A stretch of 64,000 bases of DNA from Pisaster brevispinus (GCA_023634235.1 JAMKCF010000077.1:186001-250000), one strand, 5' to 3'. Shown: positions 49,476-63,766, counted from the first letter of the stretch. Numbers and translations are program-made. The notes: generated from the letters alone by a model not told the origin.

Positions 49476-52081
49476 ATGAAATTTTCGCCTGAATCTTCCT
49501 TAGGTATCCCCGCACCCGGAAATTGGACTTTTACGGCCAATGCGGGCAGGCTTTACACCGGAAAAGACCAGCAAACGGGGACGCTACAAAGGCCCCGCAA
49601 AACAGCTTCATCTCGAATTTGATGTAAAAGAGACAAACATAAAATAAGGATGGTCAAATCACCCCAAGGCAATATCGGATCTGCACAAGTTTAGCACCAC
49701 TGTAAAGCCCGTCTCAAGGGCTCTCTCTACCGTGAGTTTGGGGTTGCTGACGACTCTGTAGGCGAGGCGAGCGGCCTGGATGTAAGCCCTACCCCTAACA
49801 GAAATTGACCCCCCCCAAAAAAAAAAACCGGCTGCGAGACAAGGTCGTGCGGACCGGGGTAATGGGAATAACTCCCGATCTAGGCATGCTAGAGAGATGA
49901 ATTTTTTACCTGAATCTTCCTTAGGTATCCCTGCATCCGGAAATTGGACTTTTACGGCCGTTGCGGGCAGGCTTCACACCGGAAAAGACCAGCAAACGGG
50001 GACGCTACAAAGGCCCCGCAAAACAGCTTCATCTCGAATTTGCTGTAAAAGAGACAAACACAAAATAAGGATGGTCAAATCACCCCCAAGGCAATATCGG
50101 ATCTGCACAAGTTTAGCACCACTGTAAAGCCCGTCTCAAGGGCTCCCTCTACCGTGAGTTTGAGGTTGCTGACGACTCTGTAGGCGAGGCGAGCGACCTG
50201 GATGTTAGCCCTACCCCTAACAGAAATTGACCCCTCCCAAAAACCGGCTGCGAGACAAGGTCGTGCGGACCGGGGTAATGGCCCAATTTAACTGTGCGGT
50301 GAATTTGGGAATAACTCCCGATCTAGGCATGCTAGAGAGATGAAATTTTCGCCTGAATCTTCCTTAGGTATCCCCGCACCCGGAAATTGGACTTTTACGG
50401 CCAATGCGGGCAAGCTTTACACCGGAAAAGACCAGCAAACGGGGACGCTACAAAGGCCCCGCAAAACAGCTTCATCTCGAATTTGATGTAAAAGAGACAA
50501 ACATAAAATAAGGATGGTCAAATCACCCCCAAGGCAATATCGGATCTGCACAAGTTTAGCACCACTGTAAAGCCCGTCTCAAGGGCTCTCTTTACCGTGA
50601 GTTTGGGGTTGCTGACGACTCTGTAAGCGAGGCGAGCGGCCTGGATGTAAGCCCTACCCCTAACAGAAATTGACCCCCCCCCCAAAAAAAAAAAAAACCG
50701 GCTGCGAGACAAGGTCGTGCGGACCGGGGTAATGGGAATAACTCCCGATCTAGGCATGCTAGAGAGATGAATTTTTTACCTGAATCTTCCTTAGGTATCC
50801 CTGCATCCGGAAATTGGACTTTTACGGCCGTTGCGGGGCAGGCTTCACACCGGAAAATACCAGCAAATGGGGACGCTACAAAGGCCCCGCAAAACAGCTT
50901 CATCTCGAATTTGCTGTAAAAGAGACAAACACAAAATAAGGATGGTCAAATCACCCCCAAGGCAATATCGGATCTGCACAAGTTTAGCACCACTGTAAAG
51001 CCCGTCTCAAGGTCTCCCTCTACCGTGAGTTTGGGGTTGCTGACGACTCTGTAGGCGAGGCGAGCGACCTGGATGTTAGCCCTACCCCTAACAGAAATTG
51101 ACCCCTCCCAAAAACCGGCTGCGAGACAAGGTCGTGCGGACCGGGGTAATGGCCCAATTTAACTGTGCGGTGAATTTGGGAATAACTCCCGATCTAGGCA
51201 TGCTAGAGAGATGAAATTTTCGCCTGAATCTTCCTTAGGTATCCCCGCACCCGGAAATTGGATTTTTACGGCCAATGCGGGCAGGCTTTACACCGGAAAA
51301 GACCAGCAAACGGGGACGCTACAAAGGCCCGCAAAACAGCTTCATCTCGAATTTGATGTAAAAGAGACAAACAAAAAATAAGGATGGTCAAATCACCCCC
51401 AAGGCAATATCGGATCTGCACAAGTTTAGCACCACTGTAAAGCCCGTCTCAAGGGCTCTCTCTACCGTGAGTTTGGGGTTGCTGACGACTCTGTAGGCGA
51501 GGCGAGCGGCCTGGATGTAAGCCCTACCCCTAACAGAAATTGACCCCCCCAAAAAAAAAAAAAAAAACCGGCTGCGAGACAAGGTCGTGCGGACCGGGGT
51601 AATGGGAATAACTCCCGATCTAGGCATGCTAGAGAGATGAATTTTTTACCTGAATCTTCCTTAGGTATCCCTGCATCCGGAAATTGGACTTTTACGGCCG
51701 TTGCGGGCAGGCTTCACACCGGAAAAGACCAGCAAACGGGGACGCTACAAAGGCCCCGCAAAACAGCTTCATCTCGAATTTGCTGTAAAAGAGACAAACA
51801 AAAAAATAAGGATGGTCAAATCACCCCCAAGGCAATATCGGATCTGCACAAGTTTAGCACCACTGTAAAGCCCGTCTGTAGGGCTCCCTCTACCGTGAGT
51901 TTGGTGTTGCTGACGACTCTGTAGGCGAGGCGAGCGACCTGGATGTTAGCCCTACCCCTAACAGAAATTGACCCCTCCCAAAAAACCGGCTGCGAGACAA
52001 GGTCGTGCGGACCGGGGTAATGGCCCAATTTAACTGTGCGGTGAATTTGGGAATAACTCCCGATCTAGGCATGCTAGAGAG
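49476..52081 (+). repeat. Alternating dimers
   Basis: Starts are 49476 (B-S, 421), 49897 (A-L), 50340 (B-S, 427), 50767 (A-L, 444), 51211 (B-S, 426) and 51637 (A-L, 445). Unit 51637 carries CGTCTGTAGGGC and TTTGGTGTTGC, which reappear in unit 53378. Several single-base indels occur between 50.8 and 52 kb. Confidence 0.88.
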
Positions 52082-55000
52082 ATGAAATTTTCGCCTGAAT
52101 CTTCCTTAGGTATCCCCGCACCCGGAAATTGGACTTTTACGGCCAATGCGGGCAGGCTTTACACCGGAAAAGACCAGCAAACGGGGACGCTACAAAGGCC
52201 CCGCAAAACAGCTTCATCTCGAATTTGATGTAAAAGAGACAAACATAAAATAAGGATGGTCAAATCACCCCCAAGGCAATATCGGATCTGCACAAGTTTA
52301 GCACCACTGTAAAGCCCGTCTCAAGGGCTCTCTCTACCGTGAGTTTGGGGTTGCTGACGAGTCTGTAGGCGAGGCGAGCGGCCTGGATGTAAGCCCTACC
52401 CCTAACAGAAATTGACCCCCCCCCCAAAAAAAAAAAAAAACCGGCTGCGAGACAAGGTCGTGCGGACCGGGGTAATGGGAATAACTCCCGATCTAGGCAT
52501 GCTAGAGAGATGAATTTTTTACCTGAATCTTCCTTAGGTATCCCTGCATCCGGAAATTGGACTTTTACGGCCGTTGCGGGCAGGCTTCACACCGGAAAAG
52601 ACCAGCAAACGGGGACGCTACAAAGGCCCCGCAAAACAGCTTCATCTCGAATTTGCTGTAAAAGAGACAAACACAAAATAAGGATGGTCAAATCACCCCC
52701 AAGGCAATATCGGATCTGCACAAGTTTAGCACCACTGTAAAGCCCGTCTCAAGGGCTCCCTCTACCGTGAGTTTGGGGTTGCTGACGACTCTGTAGGCGA
52801 GGCGAGCGACCTGGATGTTAGCCCTACCCCTAACAGAAATTGACCCCTCCCAAAAACCGGCTGCGAGACAAGGTCGTGCGGACCGGGGTAATGGCCCAAT
52901 TTAACTGTGCGGTGAATTTGGGAATAACTCCCGATCTAGGCATGCTAGAGAGATGAAATTTTCGCCTGAATCTTCCTTAGGTATCCCCGCACCCGGAAAT
53001 TGGACTTTTACGGCCAATGCGGGCAGGCTTTACACCGGAAAAGACCAGCAACGGGGACGCTACAAAGGCCCCGCAAAACAGCTTCATCTCGAATTTGATG
53101 TAAAAGAGACAAACATAAAATAAGGATGGTCAAATCACCCCCAAGGCAATATCGGATCTGCACAAGTTTAGCACCACAGTAAAGCCCGTCTCAAGGGCTC
53201 TCCCTACCGTGAGTTTGGGGTTGCTGACGACTCTGTAGGCGAGGCGAGCGGCCTGGATGTAAGCCCTACCCCTAACAGAAATTGACCCCCCCAAAAAAAA
53301 AAAAAAAACCGGCTGCGAGACAAGGTCGTGCGGACCGGGGTAATGGGAATAACTCCCGATCTAGGCATGCTAGAGAGATGAATTTTTTACCTGAATCTTC
53401 CTTAGGTATACCTGCATCCGGAAATTGGACTTTTACGGCCGTTGCGGGCAGGCTTCACACCGGAAAAGACCAGCAAACGGGGACGCTACAAAGGCCCCGC
53501 AAAACAGCTTCATCTCGAATTTGCTGTAAAAGAGACAAACACAAAATAAGGATGGTCAAATCACCCCCAAGGCAATATCGGATCTGCACAAGTTTAGCAC
53601 CACTGTAAAGCCCGTCTGTAGGGCTCCCTCTACCGTGAGTTTGGTGTTGCTGACGACTCTGTAGGCGAGGCGAGCGACCTGGATGTTAGCCCTACCCCTA
53701 ACAGAAATTGACCCCTCCCAAAAAACCGGCTGCGAGACAAGGTCGTGCGGACCGGGTAATGGCCCAATTTAACTGTGCGGTGAATTTGGGAATAACTCCC
53801 GATCTAGGCATGCTAGAGAGATGAAATTTTCGCCTGAATCTTCTTAGGTATCCCCGCACCCGGAAATTGGACTTTTACGGCCAATGCGGGCAGGCTTTAC
53901 ACCGGAAAAGACCAGCAAACGGGGACGCTACAAAGGCCCCGCAAAACAGCTTCATCTCGAATTTGATGTAAAAGAGACAAACATAAAATAAGGATGGTCA
54001 AATCACCCCCAAGGCAATATCGGATCTGCACAAGTTTAGCACCACTGTAAAGCCCGTCTCAAGGGCTCTCTCTACCGTGAGTTTGGGGTTGCTGACGAGT
54101 CTGTAGGCGAGGCGAGCGGCCTGGATGTAAGCCCTACCCCTAACAGAAATTGACCCCCCCCCAAAAAAAAAAAAAAAACCGGCTGCGAGACAAGGTCGTG
54201 CGGACCGGGGTAATGGGAATAACTCCCGATCTAGGCATGCTAGAGAGATGAATTTTTTACCTGAATCTTCCTTAGGTATCCCTGCATCCGGAAATTGGAC
54301 TTTTACGGCCGTTGCGGGCAGGCTTCACACCGGAAAAGACCAGCAAACGGGGACGCTACAAAGGCCCCGCAAAACAGCTTCATCTCGAATTTGCTGTAAA
54401 AGAGACAAACACAAAATAAGGATGGTCAAATCACCCCCAAGGCAATATCGGATCTGCACAAGTTTAGCACCACTGTAAAGCCCGTCTCAAGGGCTCCCTC
54501 TACCGTGAGTTTGGGGTTGCTGACGACTCTGTAGGCGAGGCGAGCGACCTGGATGTTAGCCCTACCCCTAACAGAAATTGACCCCTCCCAAAAACCGGCT
54601 GCGAGACAAGGTCGTGCGGACCGGGGTAATGGCCCAATTTAACTGTGCGGTGAATTTGGGAATAACTCCCGATCTAGGCATGCTAGAGAGATGAAATTTT
54701 CGCCTGAATCTTCCTTAGGTATCCCCGCACCCGGAAATTGGACTTTTACGGCCAATGCGGGCAGGCTTTACACCGGAAAAGACCAGCAAACGGGGACGCT
54801 ACAAAGGCCCCGCAAAACAGCTTCATCTCGAATTTGATGTAAAAGAGACAAACATAAAATAAGGATGGTCAAATCACCCCCAAGGCAATATCGGATCTGC
54901 ACAAGTTTAGCACCACAGTAAAGCCCGTCTCAAGGGCTCTCCCTACCGTGAGTTTGGGGTTGCTGACGACTCTGTAGGCGAGGCGAGCGGCCTGGATGTA

Positions 55001-56428
55001 AGCCCTACCCCTAACAGAAATTGACCCCCCCAAAAAAAAAAAAAAAACCGGCTGCGAGACAAGGTCGTGCGGACCGGGGTAATGGGAATAACTCCCGATC
55101 TAGGCATGCTAGAGAGATGAATTTTTTACCTGAATCTTCCTTAGGTATACCTGCATCCGGAAATTGGACTTTTACGGCCGTTGCGGGCAGGCTTCACACC
55201 GGAAAAGACCAGCAAACGGGGACGCTACAAAGGCCCCGCAAAACAGCTTCATCTCGAATTTGCTGTAAAAGAGACAAACACAAAATAAGGATGGTCAAAT
55301 CACCCCCAAGGCAATATCGGATCTGCACAAGTTTAGCACCACTGTAAAGCCCGTCTCAAGAGCTCCCTCTACCGTGAGTTTGGGGTTGCTGACGACTCTG
55401 TAGGCGAGGCGAGCGACCTGGATGTTAGCCCTACCCCTAACAGAAATTGACCCCTCCCAAAAACCGGCTGCGAGACAAGGTCGTGCGGACCGGGGTAATG
55501 GCCCAATTTAACTGTGCGGTGAATTTGGGAATAACTCCCGATCTAGGCATGCTAGAGAGATGAAATTTTCGCCTGAATCTTCCTTAGGTATCCCCGCACC
55601 CGGAAATTGGACTTTTACGGCCAATGCGGGCAGGCTTTACACCGGAAAAGACCAGCAAACGGGGACGCTACAAAGGCCCCGCAAAACAGCTTCATCTCGA
55701 ATTTGATGTAAAAGAGACAAACATAAAATAAGGATGGTCAAATCACCCCCAAGGCAATATCGGATCTGCACAAGTTTAGCACCACAGTAAAGCCCGTCTC
55801 AAGGGCTCTCCCTACCGTGAGTTTGGGGTTGCTGACGACTCTGTAGGCGAGGCGAGCGGCCTGGATGTAAGCCCTACCCCTAACAGAAATTGACCCCCCC
55901 CAAAAAAAAAAAAAAACCGGCTGCGAGACAAGGTCGTGCGGACCGGGGTAATGGGAATAACTCCCGATCTAGGCATGCTAGAGAGATGAATTTTTTACCT
56001 GAATCTTCCTTAGGTATACCTGCATCCGGAAATTGGACTTTTACGGCCGTTGCGGGCAGGCTTCACACCGGAAAAGACCAGCAAACGGGGACGCTACAAA
56101 GGCCCCGCAAAACAGCTTCATCTCGAATTTGCTGTAAAAGAGACAAACACAAAATAAGGATGGTCAAATCACCCCCAAGGCAATATCGGATCTGCACAAG
56201 TTTAGCACCACTGTAAAGCCCGTCTCAAGAGCTCCCTCTACCGTGAGTTTGGGGTTGCTGACGACTCTGTAGGCGAGGCGAGCGACCTGGATGTTAGCCC
56301 TACCCCTAACAGAAATTGACCCCTCCCAAAAACCGGCTGCGAGACAAGGTCGTGCGGACCGGGGTAATGGCCCAATTTAACTGTGCGGTGAATTTGGGAA
56401 TAACTCCCGATCTAGGCATGCTAGAGAG
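52082..56428 (+). repeat. Four-unit HOR of 1739 bp grading into 869-bp dimers
   Basis: Copy one is 52082, 52510, 52953, 53378; copy two is 53821, 54248, 54691, 55117. Shared markers are GACGAGTCTG (52082, 53821), CACCACAGTAAAG and CTCTCCCTACC (52953, 54691) and GGTATACCTGC (53378, 55117). The last dimer then repeats at 55560/55986 with an exact 869-bp step, and 55117 and 55986 also share CTCAAGAGCTCC. A tetramer duplication was therefore followed by a dimer duplication. Confidence 0.9.
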
Positions 56429-58607
56429 ATGAAATTTTCGCCTGAATCTTCCTTAGGTATCCCCGCACCCGGAAATTGGACTTTTACGGCCAATGCGGGC
56501 AGGATTTACACCGGAAAAGACCAGCAAACGGGGACGCTACAAAGGCCCCGCAAAACAGCTTCATCTCGAATTTGATGTAAAAGAGACAAACATAAAATAA
56601 GGATGGTCAAATCACCCCCAAGGCAATATCGGATCTGCACAAGTTTAGCACCACTGTAAAGCCCGTCTCAAGGGCTCTCTCTACCGTGAGTTTGGGGTTG
56701 CTGACGACTCTGTAGGCGAGGCGAGCGGCCTGGATGTAAGCCCTACCCCTAACAGAAATTGACCCCCCCCAAAAAAAAAAAAAAAACCGGCTGCGAGACA
56801 AGGTCGTGCGGACCGGGGTAATGGGAATAACTCCCGATCTAGGCATGCTAGAGAGATGAATTTTTTACCTGAATCTTCCTTAGGTATCCCTGCATCCGGA
56901 AATTGGACTTTTACGGCCGTTGCGGGCAGGCTTCACACCGGAAAAGACCAGCAAACGGGGACGCTACAAAGGCCCCGCAAAACAGCTTCATCTCGAATTT
57001 GATGTAAAAGAGACAAACACAAAATAAGCATGGTCAAATCACCCCCAAGGCAATATCGGATCTGCACAAGTTTAGCACCACTGTAAAGCCCGTCTCAAGG
57101 GCTCCCTCTACCGTGAGTTTAGGGTTGCTGACGACTCTGTAGGCGAGGCGAGCGACCTGGATGTTAGCCCTACCCCTAACAGAAATTGACCCCTCCCAAA
57201 AACCGGCTGCGAGACAAGGTCGTGCGGACCGGGGTAATGGCCCAATTTAACTGTGCGGTGAATTTGGGAATAACTCCCGATCTAGGCATGCTAGAGAGAT
57301 GAAATTTTCGCCTGAATCTTCCTTAGGTATCCCCGCACCCGGAAATTGGACTTTTACGGCCAATGCGGGCAGGCTTTACACCGGAAAAGACCAGCAAACG
57401 GGGACGCTACAAAGGCCCCGCAAAACAGCTTCATCTCGAATTTGATGTAAAAGAGACAAACATAAAATAAGGATGGTCAAATCACCCCCAAGGCAATATC
57501 GGATCTGCACAAGTTTAGCACCACTGTAAAGCCCGTCTCAAGGGCTCCCTCTACCGTGAGTTTGGGGTTGCTGACGACTCTGTAGGCGAGGCGAGCGACC
57601 TGGATGTTAGCCCTACCCCTAACAGAAATTGACCCCTCCCAAAAACCGGCTGCGAGACAAGGTCGTGCGGACCGGGGTAATGGCCCAATTTAACTGTGCG
57701 GTGAATTTGGGAATAACTCCCGATCTAGGCATGCTAGAGAGATGAAATTTTCGCCTGAATCTTCCTTAGGTATCCCCGCACCCGGAAATTGGACTTTTAC
57801 GGCCAATGCGGGCAGGCTTTACACCGGAAAAGACCAGCAAACGGGGACGCTACAAAGGCCCCGCAAAACAGCTTCATCTCGAATTTGATGTAAAAGAGAC
57901 AAACATAAAATAAGGATGGTCAAATCACCCCCAAGGCAATATCGGATCTGCACAAGTTTAGCACCACTGTAAAGCCCGTCTCAAGGGCTCTCTCTACCGT
58001 GAGTTTGGGGTTGCTGACGACTCTGTAGGCGAGGCGAGCGGCCTGGATGTAAGCCCTACCAATAACAGAAATTGACCCCCCCCAAAAAAAAAAAACCGGC
58101 TGCGAGACAAGGTCGTGCGGACCGGGGTAATGGGAATAACTCCCGATCTAGGCATGCTAGAGAGATGAATTTTTTACCTGAATCTTCCTTAGGTATCCCT
58201 GCATCCGGAAATTGGACTTTTACGGCCGTTGCGGGCAGGCTTCATACCGGAAAAGACCAGCAAACGGGGACGCTACAAAGGCCCCGCAAAACAGCTTCAT
58301 CTCGAATTTGCTGTAAAAGAGACAAACACAAAATAAGGATGGTCAAATCACCCCCAAGGCAATATCGGATCTGCACAAGTTTAGCACCACTGTAAAGCCC
58401 GTCTCAAGGGCTCCCTCTACCGTGAGTTTGGGGTTGCTGACGACTCTGTAGGCGAGGCGAGCGACCTGGATGTTAGCCCTACCCCTAACAGAAATTGACC
58501 CCTCCCAAAAACCGGCTGCGAGACAAGGTCGTGCGGACCGGGGTAATGGCCCAATTTAACTGTGCGGTGAATTTGGGAATAACTCCCGATCTAGGCATGC
58601 TAGAGAG
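56429..58607 (+). repeat. Five ordinary or hybrid units
   Basis: Starts are 56429 (B-S, 427), 56856 (A start with GATGTAAAAG, L), 57299 (B-L), 57742 (B-S, 423, with CCAATAACAG) and 58165 (A-L). The B-L unit 57299 is followed by a second B unit, the usual arrangement after an L end. Confidence 0.88.
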
Positions 58608-59431
58608 ATGAAATTTTCGCCTGAATCTTCCTTAGGTATCCCCGCACCCGGAAATTGGACTTTTACGGCCAATGCGGGCAGGCTTTACACCGGAAAAGAC
58701 CAGCAAACGGGGACGCTACAAAGGCCCCGCAAAACAGCTTCATCTCGAATTTGATGTAAAAGAGACAAACATAAAATAAGGATGGTCAAATCACCCCCTC
58801 TGTAGGCGAGGCGAGCGGCCTGGATGTAAGCCCTACCCCTAACAGAAATTGACCCCCCCCCCAAAAAAAAAAAAAAAACCGGCTGCGAGACAAGGTCGTG
58901 CGGACCGGGGTAATGGGAATAACTCCCGATCTAGGCATGCTAGAGAGATGAATTTTTTTACCTGAATCTTCCTTAGGTATCCCTGCATCCCTACACCGGA
59001 AAAGACCAGCAAACGGGGACGCTACAAAGGCCCCGCAAAACAGCTTCATCTCGAATTTGATGTAAAAGAGACAAACATAAAATAAGGATGGTCAAATCAC
59101 CCCCTCTGTAGGCGAGGCGAGCGGCCTGGATGTAAGCCCTACCCCTAACAGAAATTGACCCCCCCCCCAAAAATAAGGATGGTCAAATCACCCCCAAGGC
59201 AATATCGGATCTGCACAAGTTTAGCACCACTGTAAAGCCCGTCTCAAGGGCTCTCTCTACCGTGAGTTTGGGGTTGCTGACGATTCTGTAGGCGAGCTGA
59301 GCGGCCTGGATGTAAGCCCTACCCCTAACAGAAATTGACCCCCCCCAAAAAAAAAAAAAAAACCGGCTGCGAGACAAGGTCGTGCGGACCGGGGTAATGG
59401 GAATAACTCCCGATCTAGGCATGCTAGAGAG
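58608..59431 (+). repeat. Cluster of deletion derivatives with a 306-bp mini-unit
   Basis: The same novel join, CACCCCC to TCTGTAGGCG, occurs at about 58797 and 59103, 306 bp apart. It removes most of the core. Between them, GCATCC joins CTACACCGG near 58990, losing much of an A unit's 5' half. After the second join, the tract run C10 A5 passes straight into TAAGGATGG near 59171. The segment is 824 bp and holds pieces of at least three units. One derivative must have formed first and then been duplicated. Confidence 0.88.
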
Positions 59432-62400
59432 ATGAATTTTTTACCTGAATCTTCCTTAGGTATCCCTGCATCCGGAAATTGGACTTTTACGGCCGTTGCG
59501 GGCAGGCTTCACACCGGAAAAGACCAGCAAACGGGGACGCTACAAAGGCCCCGCAAAACAGCTTCATCTCGAATTTGCTGTAAAAGAGACAAACACAAAA
59601 TAAGGATGGTCAAATCACCCCCAAGGCAATATCGGATCTGCACAAGTTTAGCACCACTGTAAAGCCCGTCTCAAGGGCTCCCTCTACCGTGAGTTTGGAG
59701 TTGCTGACGACTCTGTAGGCGAGGCGAGCGACCTGGATGTTAGCCCTACCCCTAACAGAAATTGACCCCTCCCAAAAACCGGCTGCGAGACAAGGTCGTG
59801 CGGACCGGGGTAATGGCCCAATTTAACTGTGCGGTGAATTTGGGAATAACTCCCGATCTAGGCATGCTAGAGAGATGAAATTTTCGCCTGAATCTTCCTT
59901 AGGTATCCCCGCACCCGGAAATTGGACTTTTACGGCCAATGCGGGCAGGCTTTACACCGGAAAAGACCAGCAAACGGGGACGCTACAAAGGCCCCGCAAA
60001 AAAACTTCATCTCGAATTTGATGTAAAAGAGACAAACATAAAATAAGGATTGTCAAATCACCCCCAAGGCAATATCGGATCTGCACAAGTTTAGCACCAC
60101 TGTAAAGCCCGTCTCAAGGGCTCTCTCTACCGTGAGTTTGGGGTTGCTGACGACTCTGTAGGCGAGGCGAGCGGCCTGGATGTAAGCCCTACCCCTAACA
60201 GAAATTGACGCCCCCCCCCCCAAAAAAAAAAAAACCGGCTGCGAGACAAGGTCGTGCGGACCGGGGTAATGGGAATAACTCCCGATCTAGGCATGCTAGA
60301 GAGATGAATTTTTTACCTGAATCTTCCTTAGGTATCCCTGCATCCGGAAATTGAACTTTTACGGCCGTTGCGGGCAGGCTTTACACCGGAAAAGACCAGC
60401 AAACGGGGACGCTACAAAGGCCCCGCAAAACAGCTTCATCTCGAATTTGCTGTAAAAGAGACAAACACAAAATAAGGATGGTCAAATCACCCCCAAGGCA
60501 ATATCGGATCTGCACAAGTTTAGCACCACTGTAAAGCCCGTCTCAAGGGCTCTCTCTACCGTGAGTTTGGGGTTGCTGACGATTCTGTAGGCGAGGCGAG
60601 CGGCCTGGATGTAAGCCCTACCCCTAACAGAAATTGACCCCCCCCCAAAAAAAAAAAAAAAACCGGCTGCGAGACAAGGTCGTGCGGACCGGGGTAATGG
60701 GAATAACTCCCGATCTAGGCATGCTAGAGAGATGAATTTTTTACCTGAATCTTCCTTAGGTATCCCTGCATCCGGAAATTGGACTTTTACGGCCGTTGCG
60801 GGCAGGCTTCACACCGGAAAAGACCAGCAAACGGGGACGCTACAAAGGCCCCGCAAAACAGCTTCATCTCGAATTTGCTGTAAAAGAGACAAACACAAAA
60901 TAAGGATGGTCAAATCACCCCCAAGACAATATCGGATCTGCACAAGTTTAGCACCACTGTAAAGCCCGTCTCAAGGGCTCTCTCTACCGTGAGTTTGGGG
61001 TTGCTGACGATTCTGTAGGCGAGGCGAGCGGCCTGGATGTAAGCCCTACCCCTAACAGAAATTGACCCCCCCAAAAAAAAAAAAAAAACCGGCTGCGAGA
61101 CAAGGTCGTGCGGACCGGGGTAATGGGAATAACTCCCGATCTAGGCATGCTAGAGAGATGAATTTTTTACCTGAATCTTCCTTAGGTATCCCTGCATCCG
61201 GAAATTGGACTTTTACGGCCGTTGCGGGCAGGCTTCACACCGGAAAAGACCAGCAAACGGGGACGCTACAAAGGCCCCGCAAAACAGCTTCATCTCGAAT
61301 TTGCTGTAAAAGAGACAAACACAAAATAAGGATGGTCAAATCACCCCCAAGGCAATATCGGATCTGCACAAGTTTAGCACCACTGTAAAGCCCGTCTCAA
61401 GGGCTCCCTCTACCGTGAGTTTGGGATTGCTGACGACTCTGTAGGCGAGGCGAGCGACCTGGATGTTAGCCCTACCCCTAACAGAAATTGACCCCTCCCA
61501 AAAACCGGCTGCGAGACAAGGTCGTGCGGACCGGGGTAATGGCCCAATTTAACTGTGCGGTGAATTTGGGAATAACTCCCGATCTAGGCATGCTAGAGAG
61601 ATGAAATTTTCGCCTGAATCTTCCTTAGGTATCCCCGCACCCGGAAATTGGACTTTTACGGCCAATGCGGGCAGGCTTTACACCGGAAAAGACCAGCAAA
61701 CGGGGACGCTACAAAGGCCCCGCAAAACAGCTTCATCTCGAATTTGATGTAAAAGAGACAAACATAAAATAAGGATGGTCAAATCACCCCCAAGGCAATA
61801 TCGGATCTGCACAAGTTTAGCACCACTGTAAAGCCCGTCTCAAGGGCTCTCTCTACCGTGAGTTTGGGGTTGCTGACGACTCTGTAGGCGAGGCGAGCGG
61901 CCTGGATGTAAGCCCTACCCCTAACAGAAATTGACCCCCCCCAAAAAAAAAAAAAAAAAAAACCGGCTGCGAGACAAGGTCGTGCGGACCGGGGTAATGG
62001 GAATAACTCCCGATCTAGGCATGCTAGAGAGATGAATTTTTTACCTGAATCTTCCTTAGGTATCCCTGCATCCGGAAATTGGACTTTTACGGCCGTTGCG
62101 GGCAGGCTTCACACCGGAAAAGACCAGCAAACGGGGACGCTACAAAGGCCCCGCAAAACAGCTTCATCTCGAATTTGCTGTAAAAGAGACAAACACAAAA
62201 TAAGGATGGTCAAATCACCCCCAAGGCAATATCGGATCTGCACAAGTTTAGCACCACTGTAAAGCCCGTCTCAAGGGCTCCCTCTACCGTGAGTTTGGGG
62301 TTGCTGACGACTCTGTAGGCGAGGCGAGCGACCTGGATGTTAGCCCTACCCCTAACAGAAATTGACCCCTCCCAAAAACCGGCTGCGAGACAAGGTCGTG

Positions 62401-63766
62401 CGGACCGGGGTTATGGCCTAATTTAACTGTGCGCTGAATTTGGGAATAACTCCCGATCTAGGCATGCTAGAGAGATGAAATTTTCGCCTGAATCTTCCTT
62501 AGGTATCCCCGCACCCGGAAATTGGACTTTTACGGCCAATGCGGGCAGGCTTTACACCGGAAAAGACCAGCAAACGGGGACGCTACAAAGGCCCCGCAAA
62601 ACAGCTTCATCTCGAATTTGATGTAAAAGAGACAAACATAAAATAAGGATGGTCAAATCACCCCCAAGGCAATATCGGATCTGCACAAGTTTAGTACCAC
62701 TGTAAAGCCCGTCTCAAGGGCTCTCTCTACCGTGAGTTTTGAATTGATGACGACTCTGTAGGCGAGGCGAGCGGCCTGGATGTAAGCCCTACCCCTAACA
62801 GAAATTGACCCCCCCCAAAAAAAAAAAAAAAACGGCTGCGAGACAAGGTCGTGCGGACCGGGGTAATGGGAATAACTCCCGATCTAGGCATGCTAGAGAG
62901 ATGAATTTTTTACCTGAATCTTCCTTAGGTATCCCTGCATGCGGAAATTGGACTTTTACGGCCGTTGCGGGCAGGCTTCACACCGGAAAAGACCAGCAAA
63001 CGGGGACGCTACAAAGGCCCCGCAAAACAGCTTCATCTCGAATTTGCTGTAAAAGAGACAAACACAAAATAAGGATGGTCAAATCACCCCCAAGGCAATA
63101 TCGGATCTGCACAAGTTTAGCACCACTGTAAAGCCCGTCTCAAGGGCTCCCTCTACCGTGAGTTTGGGGTTGCTGACGACTCCGTAGGCGAGGCGAGCGA
63201 CCTGGATGTTAGCCCTACCCCAAACAGAAATTGACCCCTCCCAAAAACCGGCTGCGAGACAAGTTCGTGCGGACCGGGGTAATGGCCCAATTTAACTGTG
63301 CGGTGAATTTGGGAATAACTCCCGATCTAGGCATGCTAGAGAGATGAAATTTTCGCCTGAATCTTCCTGAGGTATCCCCGCACCCGGAAATTGGACTTTT
63401 ACGGCCGTTGTGGGCAGGCTTCACACCGGAAAAGACCAGCAAACGGGGACGCTACAAAGGCCCCGCAAAACAGCTTCATCTCGAATTTGATGTAAAAGAG
63501 ACAAACATAAAATAAGGATGGTCAAATCACCCCCAAAGCAATATCGGATCTGCACAAGTTTAGCACCACTGTAAAGCCCGTCTCAAGGGCTCTCTCTACC
63601 GTGAGTTTGGGGTTGCTGACGACTCTGTAGGCGAGGCGAGCGACCTGGATGTAAGCCCTACCCCTAACAGAAATTGACCCCCCCAAAAAAAAAAAAACCT
63701 GCTGCGAGACAAGGTCGTGCGGACCGGGGTAATGGGAATAACTCCCGATCTAGGCATGCTAGAGAG
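59432..63766 (+). repeat. Ten units, mixed A-L, B-S and A-S
   Basis: Starts are 59432 (A-L), 59875 (B-S), 60304 (A-S), 60732 (A-S), 61158 (A-L), 61601 (B-S, 431, very long A run), 62032 (A-L), 62475 (B-S, with TTTTGAATTGATG), 62901 (A-L) and 63344 (mosaic: B start, A from GTTGTGGGC, GATGTAAAAG, then S, 423). Units 60304 and 60732 share GACGATTCTG and are consecutive A-S hybrids; this marker also occurs at 59281 and in units 1279, 17317 and 43395. Confidence 0.88.
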
